A DNA stretch of 5,691 bases from Thermoplasmata archaeon (lineage in GTDB: Bacteria; Actinomycetota; Acidimicrobiia; Acidimicrobiales; Acidimicrobiaceae), in assembly GCA_021836665.1 (NCBI GenBank), contig JAKBHQ010000184.1, positions 1 through 5,691 of the forward strand, in the 5' to 3' direction. Shown one piece after another: positions 1 to 5,274 of this stretch (the stretch's first letter is position 1; each line of letters begins with the position of its first letter). Under the pieces are notes generated by a model, which worked only from the letters and a program-made list of their open reading frames with translations, was not told where the DNA came from and made no database searches. The position numbers and the translations under genes were made by a program.

Positions 1-1
1 T

Positions 2-505
2 TCCGATCTTTTGGCTGCAGAGGTTGCGGACGGTTGGTTTCCCTTTTGGTTTTCACCAAGTTCCGACGCCTTCTACCGCAAAGCCCTCGCCGAAGGATTT
101 TCCGCCCAGGCGGTAGCGAATAAGGTCGAGAAATTCGAAGTGGCCTGCCCGACTATGGTCGCTATCGATGATGACGTCGAGGCGGCGGCGGACAAGATTC
201 GGCCTCTTATCGCCCTCTATGTCGGGGGAATGGGGTCAAAGTCGGCAAATTTCCACGCCGATGTTTTTGTGCGGATGGGCTATGAGGATGAGTGCCACAG
301 GATCCAAGAGGCCTTTTTGGCTGGAGATAAGGCAGGGGCAAACTCGCTAATCCCGCTGAGGATGGTTGAAGATGTTGCTCTCGTAGGTCCAAAGGAGAAG
401 ATCAAGAACGATCTTGAGCGGTGGGAGGAGACGGTAATTACGACACTGGTCATCGGTGGAGACCTCAACCTGATCCGTACCATGGCGGAGCTGGTCTTAG
501 GCTAG
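2..505 (+). CDS. LLM class F420-dependent oxidoreductase, C-terminal part (5' truncated by window edge)
   Basis: The reading frame is open from the first bases and ends at TAG 503-505, giving about 167 residues, roughly the C-terminal half of a family that is usually about 340 residues long. The protein resembles luciferase-like (TIM-barrel) F420-dependent oxidoreductases, most closely in my recollection the Rv3520c-like group. The stretch AAEVADGW near the start, the segment IALYVGGMGSKSANF in the middle, and MVEDVALVGPKEKI with a final TTLVIGGDL are typical of the barrel's C-terminal part. Such enzymes transfer hydride between reduced coenzyme F420 and an organic substrate in the cytosol; the substrate cannot be told from this fragment. 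A TTG at 11 could be read as a start, but the homology-like sequence continues upstream of it, so the true start lies outside the window. The gene converges on the response regulator with only 21 bases between stop codons, so it is probably unrelated to the operons downstream. Confidence 0.88.
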   Translation, partial: SDLLAAEVADGWFPFWFSPSSDAFYRKALAEGFSAQAVANKVEKFEVACPTMVAIDDDVEAAADKIRPLIALYVGGMGSKSANFHADVFVRMGYEDECHRIQEAFLAGDKAGANSLIPLRMVEDVALVGPKEKIKNDLERWEETVITTLVIGGDLNLIRTMAELVLG

Positions 506-526
506 GCCGACGGGATCAAAGTCTGC

Positions 527-1234
527 TTATTTCCACCGGTAGAGGTGCTCTGGTCTTCCAGTAGCTCCGTATTTGAGGGTAATATCGACCTTGCCTAGCC
601 GAGCGAGGTATGAGAGGTATCGCTGGGTAGATGTCCTTGAGAGGCCGCTTCGCTTAGACACCTCTTCCGCCGTGAGGTCTTCCTTGGTTTGACGTAGGGT
701 CTCGACCACTATTTCTGTGGTGTGCGCCGAATGGCCCTTTGGCCTCGGGTCCTCGGGGGTAGATCGGATGGAGAGCCAGAGTTTGTCTATCATGGCCTGA
801 TCAACTTCTTCTACTGAGTCGACTTCCTGCCTAAAGATTCGGTATGAATGAAGTCTTTCCGTGAGGCTAGCCGAGTCAAAGGGCTTCGTGATGAAGTGGA
901 TCGCACCAGCTTGCATGGCCGTTCGAACGCTTGCGGTGTCTTTTGCCGCGCTAACAACGATAACGTCTGGTCTGGGGGGCTCCATCTGATTAAGCCTTGA
1001 CAGAACTTCCAGGCCAGTTATGTCGGGCAAGTATAGGTCCAAAAGTACGAGGTCTGGATGGTTTTGAGCGATGAGGTTCAGTGCCTGCGCACCTGAAAAG
1101 GCATGCCCTTGTACCCTAAATCCGACTACCCGTTCCACGAAAGTAGAGTGGATCTGGTTGACGCGATAATCGTCCTCGACGACGAGCACATTTATGTCGC
1201 TCGAATTGTCTTTTACTTTGGTTGTGGGAACCAT
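527..1234 (-). CDS. CitB/DcuR-type response regulator
   Basis: This 235-residue cytoplasmic transcription factor has an N-terminal receiver domain (about residues 14-135) and a C-terminal DNA-binding domain (about 168-235). The receiver shows the acidic pocket E20-D21-D22, the probable phosphorylation site D66 in LVLLDLYLPDITG, the switch residue S95 in VIVVSAAKD, and the conserved K117-P118. The C-terminal part has a helix-turn-helix in LTAEEVSKRSGLSRTSTQRYL followed by a wing ending GATGRPEHLYRW, the signature arrangement of the CitB/DcuR/MalR family, rather than an OmpR or LuxR output domain. Known members bind AT-rich DNA and activate transport and metabolism of citrate or C4-dicarboxylates. 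The ATG lies 9 bases after the kinase stop and has only a weak ribosome site, so translation is probably coupled to the kinase. It is inferred to be the partner of that kinase and a candidate regulator of the divergent importer operon. Confidence 0.93.
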   Translation of the reverse strand: MVPTTKVKDNSSDINVLVVEDDYRVNQIHSTFVERVVGFRVQGHAFSGAQALNLIAQNHPDLVLLDLYLPDITGLEVLSRLNQMEPPRPDVIVVSAAKDTASVRTAMQAGAIHFITKPFDSASLTERLHSYRIFRQEVDSVEEVDQAMIDKLWLSIRSTPEDPRPKGHSAHTTEIVVETLRQTKEDLTAEEVSKRSGLSRTSTQRYLSYLARLGKVDITLKYGATGRPEHLYRWK

Positions 1235-1243
1235 GGTTTAACT

Positions 1244-3061
1244 CTAAGGCCCATAGCTAGAGTCCTGATCTATTTTGATGTCGGCTGATTCGTTCTGCTC
1301 TTGTGGTCTACCAACTGACGCTTTCTTGGTAGCCATCGCCCTCTTAGGTTTGGCCGGACCTACAGAGAAGGGCATGACGATCCTGAAATAGGCACCCGGG
1401 GTGTTTGAAACCTCGATACTCCCTGATGACTTCGACACGACCTGTTTAATCAGTGCGAGACCTAAGCCCCGCCTTGCTCCATGGCGGGACTGTTTCGTCG
1501 AAAATCCGTCGACGAACACGTCCTCGCGAAGTTCGGCGGGAATTCCGGGACCTGAATCCTCGACCTCTATCACCAGGTCCTGTTCGAGGTTCGTAAGCTT
1601 GACACGGACCCAACCAGGATCACTACTGTTCCATCCGACCTGCAGAGCTGGAAGCGCCGCAGCGTCAATTGCATTGTCTATCAAGTTCCCGAGCACGGAA
1701 AGTATTTCCGCTGGATTGACTATTTTGGCGTCCAAGTGCGTCGTCTCGTCGACTATTAACTTCACGGACCTTTCTGCCGCAGCTGCGCCTTTGGCAAATA
1801 TCAGTGCCGTTACCATAGGGTCCTTCACCTGATCGGCAAGTCTCGAGGAGATTGTGTCCTGAATCAACGAGACGTCACGGGCGAATGCGACCGCTTCATG
1901 CGCCTCTCCAATCTCTATGAGTCCGATAATAGTGTGAAGCTTGTTTGAGAACTCGTGCGCTTGGGCCCTAAGGGTCTCGGTCATCCCGACAAGTGAATCG
2001 AGCTCTTTCAGGAGTCCTTCTTGCTCGGTTTGATCCCGGATTGTAATTACGTAGCCGAGACTCCGCCCCTCCTGCTTTACTTCGATGTTGTTGATAATCA
2101 AAACGGAATCTCCGACAACGATCGGCAGATCGGACCCGGTAATTTGCTGAGTCAGGACCGCTTTGAGCCGAGACCCCCTCACTAATACCGAAAGAGGGCG
2201 GCCGGTGGAGTGTTTAGGGAGGTTTAGCAGGCGCTGCGCTTCATTGTTGAAAAACCTGATCCTGCCTTCACTGTCGAGACCAATGACCCCTTCGTAGATC
2301 CCTTCAAGTAGCGCTTGTTGTTCCTCAATGACTGAGGCAAGTTGAGTCGGGGACATTCCGAGTGTGGCTTCTCTCAGTTGCCTGCCTGCAATGAGCATGC
2401 CAACTCCAGTAAGCGCAAGGGTCGCCAGAATTGCTACCCACAGCTTCCAACCAGATCCAGCGAGAATCTGGTAGAGACTTTCGCTGGAGGTGGAGACTAC
2501 GAGGTCGTACCCTGGCAGTTTGCCCAAAGACTCGAGCTTGCCAATGAAAGCGATATTGTCTTGTGACTTAGATCCTTGACAAATGGACGAGACGTTAGGG
2601 TCCGTGGCAAGCTGGTTGACCGAAGTACCGCTTTGATAGCCAAAGGAGTATTTTGCGCTCTGAGCAGCAGAGCTATCGGTACCGCCTAGAGATATTGAAC
2701 CGGCGGTGGGCGGCAGGATCCTTGAAACTTCGAAGTCCGGAAGATAGCCAAGGTTCAGGTGAAGATCTCGGCAGAGTAGGCCCAATGAATCGACAGTGTT
2801 GGACCCCAGCTGGGGAGGCTTAGTCCGATTGCTTTTTGGATCGGTTCCAATTGGACCGATTTTCGGACTTGCAAGGGCATAGGCGGTGTAGAGCTGGCGT
2901 TGGGTCTTCTGGGCCAAGCGAGACGATGCGACCGATGCGACCATCACTATCGAAATACTCACTGCGATGACCGCCAACGCTGCGATGGTAATTCCCAGCC
3001 TCAGCCTTAGGTTTCTCGAGTCCTTTTTTATCTCGTTTTGGCTGTTCACCTGCTCCCCCAA
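1244..3061 (-). CDS. CitA/DcuS-type sensor histidine kinase with divergent extracytoplasmic domain
   Basis: This is a 605-residue membrane kinase. Transmembrane helices lie at about residues 21-43 and 205-226, enclosing an extracytoplasmic sensor of about 160 residues. A PAS domain follows (about 245-345, with GVIGLDSEGRIRFFNNEAQRLL), then a short dimerisation segment with the probable phosphorylated H369 in RAQAHEFSNKLHTIIGL, the hallmark of the CitA/DcuS family. The ATPase has the N-box NLIDNAIDA (459-467), G1 EDSGPGIP (501-508), F-box VFVDGFSTK (515-523) and G2 RGLGLALI (531-538), so it looks active. About 35 residues after the domain form a basic then acidic tail without a recognised role. 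The sensor lacks the usual CitA-like ligand-binding motifs and has two cysteines (C97, C161). The frame opens after an in-frame TAG with TTG at 3061, which has no clear ribosome site. A GTG four codons later (3049-3047) has GGGGGAG three bases upstream, so the start is uncertain by a few residues. It is expected to phosphorylate the regulator encoded just downstream. Confidence 0.93.
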   Translation of the reverse strand: MGEQVNSQNEIKKDSRNLRLRLGITIAALAVIAVSISIVMVASVASSRLAQKTQRQLYTAYALASPKIGPIGTDPKSNRTKPPQLGSNTVDSLGLLCRDLHLNLGYLPDFEVSRILPPTAGSISLGGTDSSAAQSAKYSFGYQSGTSVNQLATDPNVSSICQGSKSQDNIAFIGKLESLGKLPGYDLVVSTSSESLYQILAGSGWKLWVAILATLALTGVGMLIAGRQLREATLGMSPTQLASVIEEQQALLEGIYEGVIGLDSEGRIRFFNNEAQRLLNLPKHSTGRPLSVLVRGSRLKAVLTQQITGSDLPIVVGDSVLIINNIEVKQEGRSLGYVITIRDQTEQEGLLKELDSLVGMTETLRAQAHEFSNKLHTIIGLIEIGEAHEAVAFARDVSLIQDTISSRLADQVKDPMVTALIFAKGAAAAERSVKLIVDETTHLDAKIVNPAEILSVLGNLIDNAIDAAALPALQVGWNSSDPGWVRVKLTNLEQDLVIEVEDSGPGIPAELREDVFVDGFSTKQSRHGARRGLGLALIKQVVSKSSGSIEVSNTPGAYFRIVMPFSVGPAKPKRAMATKKASVGRPQEQNESADIKIDQDSSYGP

Positions 3062-3158
3062 GACAAAAGGCTAGCAAGTTCTTAACCTTTTGCGAGTTTT
3101 TCTCGTTCGGAGGACGAGCAGGGATTAATGGGATTAAGTGAATGAATGGGAAAAAGTT

Positions 3159-3174
3159 AGTGAAATTGGTCACA
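3159..3174. promoter_or_regulatory. Crp/GlxR-like operator candidate
   Basis: The sequence AGTGAAATTGGTCACA is an inverted repeat, GTGA-N6-TCAC. It matches the established Crp-family consensus TGTGA-N6-TCACA at every defined base except the first, including the spacing. Actinobacterial GlxR and the mycobacterial Crp use the same half-sites. The site lies about 98 bases upstream of the kinase start and 142 bases upstream of livH, in the divergent control region, a reasonable place for an activator or repressor. A chance match is possible and no Crp gene is in view. Confidence 0.4.
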
Positions 3175-3200
3175 AGCTCCCTACCTTTTAGTCATCTAGT

Positions 3201-3210
3201 AGTAATTACT
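3201..3210. repeat. Perfect 10-base palindrome, possible regulator site
   Basis: AGTAATTACT equals its own reverse complement. It sits in the most AT-rich part of the divergent region, about 105 bases before livH. The flanking bases do not extend the symmetry. CitB/DcuR-type regulators are known to bind AT-rich DNA, so this is a candidate binding site for the adjacent response regulator, but the assignment is only by position and composition. Confidence 0.3.
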
Positions 3211-3296
3211 TATGCAATTTTTGTTGGAGAGTCAATTTGTGTCGAGGGAGTTGGAACTTAAGCCAAATTACCTCGTAAAGCTGGCGCTAGTCGAAG

Positions 3297-3312
3297 GACT
3301 TGGAGACTTGGG
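3297..3312 (+). repeat. Tandem 8-base repeat at the livH ribosome site
   Basis: GACTTGGA is followed directly by GACTTGGG, so the motif GACTTGG occurs at 3297-3303 and 3305-3311. The repeat supplies the only purine-rich ribosome-site candidates for livH: GGAG at 3302-3305, ten bases before the ATG, and GGGGG at 3310-3314, which is too close to be ideal. The livH initiation site therefore looks weak or unusual. Confidence 0.45.
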
Positions 3313-3315
3313 GGC

Positions 3316-4191
3316 ATGAGTCTATTTTTTTTGACGTTGGGATTCGGGCTGGTGACAGCGTCGGTTCTTTCGCTTTTATCCGTGGGATTAAGTCTGCAGT
3401 TTGGAGTTACTAACTTCGTTAACTTCGCTTACGGCTCTTATCTTTCCGCCGGAATGTTGTTTACTTGGACGTTTTCGGCCAAGTTGCATTTTCCGTTCGT
3501 GTTGGCGACGGTGTGCGGGGTCATACTTACGGCGATCTTGGCTTTGATAGTCAACGAAGTCGTCTTCGAGCCCTTTGCAAAGAGGCGCAAGAGTATCTTC
3601 TATATGCTCATTGTCACCTTTGGCCTGTCGCTGTTGCTTGACTCGATTCTTCAGATCTTCTACGGCGTGGGCTTTGACAAGTTCCCAATCAAGCAGAGCG
3701 CAGCGATCAAGATCGGGCCGTTCGACTTCACGGGCGTCCAGCTTTTGATCATTTTGGTCGCGGTTGTATCGATGGTTGTGATCCATCTCTTATTGACCAG
3801 GACCTCTCTTGGCAAGAAGATGCGCGCCATGTCAGACAATCCTGACCTGGCGAAAATTTCCGGGATTGATACCAAGTCGGTCACTAGGGCGACGTGGGCT
3901 ATTTCCGGAGCACTCGCTGGCCTGGGAGGAGTAGTGCTGGCTCTAAATACTGTCTATTTCGAGACAACTACGGGCGATAGCTTACTTTTCGTAATATTTG
4001 CCGCAGTCATTCTCGGTGGAATTGGACAGACCTACGGTGCGATGCTCGGTGCGTTGGTGATCGGAGTAGTCACCGAGGTGTCAGCGGTTTGGGTTTCTTC
4101 AGCCTACAAGACCGACGTGGCCTTTTTGATACTCGTGATCATGCTGCTGGTTAGGCCTCAGGGGATCATAGCTTCCCAGGGCAAAGCGTAA
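3316..4191 (+). CDS. livH: Branched-chain amino acid (Liv/HAAT)-type ABC transporter permease LivH
   Basis: This 291-residue protein has about eight hydrophobic membrane segments and the usual length of LivH. It would form one half of the membrane channel of an importer, paired with LivM and energised by LivG/LivF, receiving substrate from an external binding protein. Diagnostic stretches are LSVGLSLQFGVTNFVNFAYG near the N terminus (residues 21-40), the motif EPFAKRRKSIFYMLIVTFGL (85-104), the cytoplasmic coupling loop around SLGKKMRAMSDNPDLAKISG (164-183) that contacts the ATPase, AAVILGGIGQTYGAMLGALV (229-248), and the C-terminal VRPQGII. The ATG at 3316 is the first start codon after an in-frame stop at 3259. 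Codons 4-6 lie in a run of eight T. The family includes transporters for branched-chain amino acids, urea, amides and aromatic acids, so the substrate is open. The gene is first in the operon, with the small ORF ribosome site overlapping its stop codon. Confidence 0.95.
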   Translation: MSLFFLTLGFGLVTASVLSLLSVGLSLQFGVTNFVNFAYGSYLSAGMLFTWTFSAKLHFPFVLATVCGVILTAILALIVNEVVFEPFAKRRKSIFYMLIVTFGLSLLLDSILQIFYGVGFDKFPIKQSAAIKIGPFDFTGVQLLIILVAVVSMVVIHLLLTRTSLGKKMRAMSDNPDLAKISGIDTKSVTRATWAISGALAGLGGVVLALNTVYFETTTGDSLLFVIFAAVILGGIGQTYGAMLGALVIGVVTEVSAVWVSSAYKTDVAFLILVIMLLVRPQGIIASQGKA

Positions 4192-4196
4192 GGAGG
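4190..4196 (+). promoter_or_regulatory. Strong Shine-Dalgarno for the small ORF, overlapping the livH stop
   Basis: AAGGAGG begins within the livH TAA (4189-4191) and lies five bases before the ATG at 4202. It is the strongest ribosome binding site in the window, and it serves neither livM's apparent start nor any known gene. This decides that the short frame at 4202 is worth annotating. Confidence 0.75.
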
Positions 4197-4201
4197 CCGT
4201 A

Positions 4202-4258
4202 ATGAGTGGCAGATACGAGACTTTTGAATACTTTGGGGGAAGTGAAAATTGGATATAA
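4202..4258 (+). CDS. Small ORF between livH and livM, 18 residues, unknown function
   Basis: ATG at 4202 opens an 18-codon frame, MSGRYETFEYFGGSENWI, ending in TAA at 4256-4258. It is preceded at ideal distance by AAGGAGG, much better than the sites of livH or livM. It overlaps the proposed livM start (TTG 4249) by ten bases in another frame. The peptide has no hydrophobic helix and is rich in aromatic residues (Y5, F8, Y10, F11, W17); it has no Leu or Val and only a single Ile, so a classic branched-chain attenuation leader is unlikely. It could couple translation from livH into livM by bringing ribosomes across the livM start, encode a small accessory peptide, or be the remnant of a livM N-terminal extension shifted out of frame. 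I do not recognise it, and only the initiation signal supports it. Confidence 0.45.
   Translation: MSGRYETFEYFGGSENWI
4235..4240 (+). promoter_or_regulatory. Ribosome binding site of livM supporting a TTG start
   Basis: GGGGGA lies eight bases before TTG 4249. An in-frame TGA at 4243-4245 excludes any earlier livM start, and the next possible start (GTG 4270) would cut into the first membrane helix. The TTG is therefore the best choice. Confidence 0.6.
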
Positions 4259-5274
4259 TACTCGGTTATGTGACGACCATACTGGTCTTCTTCTTTACTT
4301 ACAACATCTTTACCCTCGGCCTTAATATTCAGTTTGGCTACACGGGTATCTTGAACTTCACGGTAATCACCTTTATGGCGATCGGTGGTTATGTTGCAGC
4401 AGTGCTAGCGATGCCGAAGGCTCCGGCTGGAAGCGGGATCTACTACATACTCGGGCTCAATCTTCCTTGGCCGATTGCGGCCCTTGGGGGAGTCTTGGCC
4501 GCAGGCCTCCTCGGGTACCTGATTGGTCAGATAGCCCTCAAGAGGCTAAGGAGCGACTACCTTGCCATCGTCACATTGGCAACTGGAACCTTGCTCTACG
4601 GTCTGATTGGTAATGGGACATCGATCTTTGATGGATGGCAGGGCCTGTTCAACGTGCCTCAGCCCTTCGCCGGCTTTAGGACCTGGACACCGCTTGGCTA
4701 TTCAATCTTCTTCACCATTATGACCGCCGTAATCTTCGTTTTCCTCTGGCTCTTTGCTAATCGAATCTACAAGTCTCCGCTAGGCCGTGTCATGCGAGCT
4801 GTCCGTGATGACCAAGACGTTGTCGAAGCATTCGGCAAAAACACTTTCAAGATCAGAATGACGGCGATGGTTCTTGGGTCGATGTACGTCGGTGTCGGTG
4901 GAGTCCTAACCATCGCATATATAACCGCTCTTTCCCCAGCTGGATGGACCACAGGTGAAACCTTTGTAGTCTGGGCTGCACTTCTTGTCGGTGGCCGAGG
5001 GAATAACTTCGGGGCGATCGTGGGGTCCTTCTTGGTCGCGGTCGTGTTCAACGAGGCGACTAGGTATCTTCCCCAAATACCCGCACATCCCAATCTCATT
5101 CCAGATATCCGTTATGTCCTGATCGGTCTCGCTGTGATCCTCTCGGTTTACTTCAGGCCGCAAGGAGTGTTCCCGGAAAAGAAGAACACCTTCTTTGAGG
5201 TGCCGCTAGGCGACAATTCGAAGACGATAGAGGAGCACCTCGCTGGTGGCCTGTCCAAGGTTGGAGAGCAATAA
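4249..5274 (+). CDS. livM: Branched-chain amino acid (Liv/HAAT)-type ABC transporter permease LivM
   Basis: This 341-residue integral membrane protein is the second permease of the importer and should pair with LivH. It has many hydrophobic segments (about nine or ten). The N-terminal LGLNIQFGYTGILNFTVITF (residues 23-42) is diagnostic for LivM, as are LRSDYLAIVTLATGTL (100-115), the ATPase-coupling loop from SPLGRVMRAVRDDQDVVEAF (176-195), LVGGRGNNFGAIVGSFLVAV (246-265) and the C-terminal FRPQGVFPEK (312-321). A soluble tail of about 20 residues follows. The start is TTG, supported by GGGGGA upstream and an in-frame stop just before. The first bases overlap the small ORF, which suggests translational coupling. 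The stop codon TAA overlaps the livG ATG by one base (TAATG), so the two are clearly co-translated. Substrate is not determinable from the permease alone. Confidence 0.95.
   Translation: MDIILGYVTTILVFFFTYNIFTLGLNIQFGYTGILNFTVITFMAIGGYVAAVLAMPKAPAGSGIYYILGLNLPWPIAALGGVLAAGLLGYLIGQIALKRLRSDYLAIVTLATGTLLYGLIGNGTSIFDGWQGLFNVPQPFAGFRTWTPLGYSIFFTIMTAVIFVFLWLFANRIYKSPLGRVMRAVRDDQDVVEAFGKNTFKIRMTAMVLGSMYVGVGGVLTIAYITALSPAGWTTGETFVVWAALLVGGRGNNFGAIVGSFLVAVVFNEATRYLPQIPAHPNLIPDIRYVLIGLAVILSVYFRPQGVFPEKKNTFFEVPLGDNSKTIEEHLAGGLSKVGEQ

Larger units (their letters stand above)
3062..3315. promoter_or_regulatory. Divergent intergenic control region between kinase and livH
   Basis: This 254-base stretch separates the divergent kinase and livH starts and should hold the promoters of both operons. 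No protein-coding signal is convincing here. Bases 3181-3240 are only about 30 percent G+C, well below the flanking genes. From left to right it holds a possible small hairpin (CTCGT 3102-3106 with ACGAG 3114-3118) in the kinase leader, a direct repeat GGGATTAA (3121-3128 and 3130-3137), a Crp/GlxR-like inverted repeat (3159-3174), a perfect palindrome (3201-3210), and a tandem GACTTGG pair just before livH. I could not place a convincing -35/-10 pair for either operon. TATGCA at 3211-3216 is a weak -10 candidate for livH without a good -35. The role as a shared control region is inferred from gene orientation. Confidence 0.7.

Noticed and set aside
1401..1832. 143-residue plus-strand frame opposite the kinase
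   Set aside because: It lies fully antisense to the conserved ATPase and dimerisation part of the kinase. Its Ser/Thr/Pro-rich composition and lack of a ribosome site mark it as a shadow frame.
3102..3118. Hairpin CTCGT/ACGAG upstream of the kinase as terminator or riboswitch
   Set aside because: The stem is only five base pairs with no T-run and no known riboswitch core, so it is kept only as a remark in the intergenic entry.
2820..3173. 117-residue minus-strand frame spanning the kinase start and the intergenic region
   Set aside because: It overlaps the kinase N terminus in another frame, has no recognisable domain, and its intergenic part shows no coding character.
4254..4259. Perfect TATAAT (-10 hexamer) at the livM start
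   Set aside because: No acceptable -35 lies 16-18 bases upstream. The hexamer arises from the first livM codons, and the tight operon spacing argues against a separate promoter.
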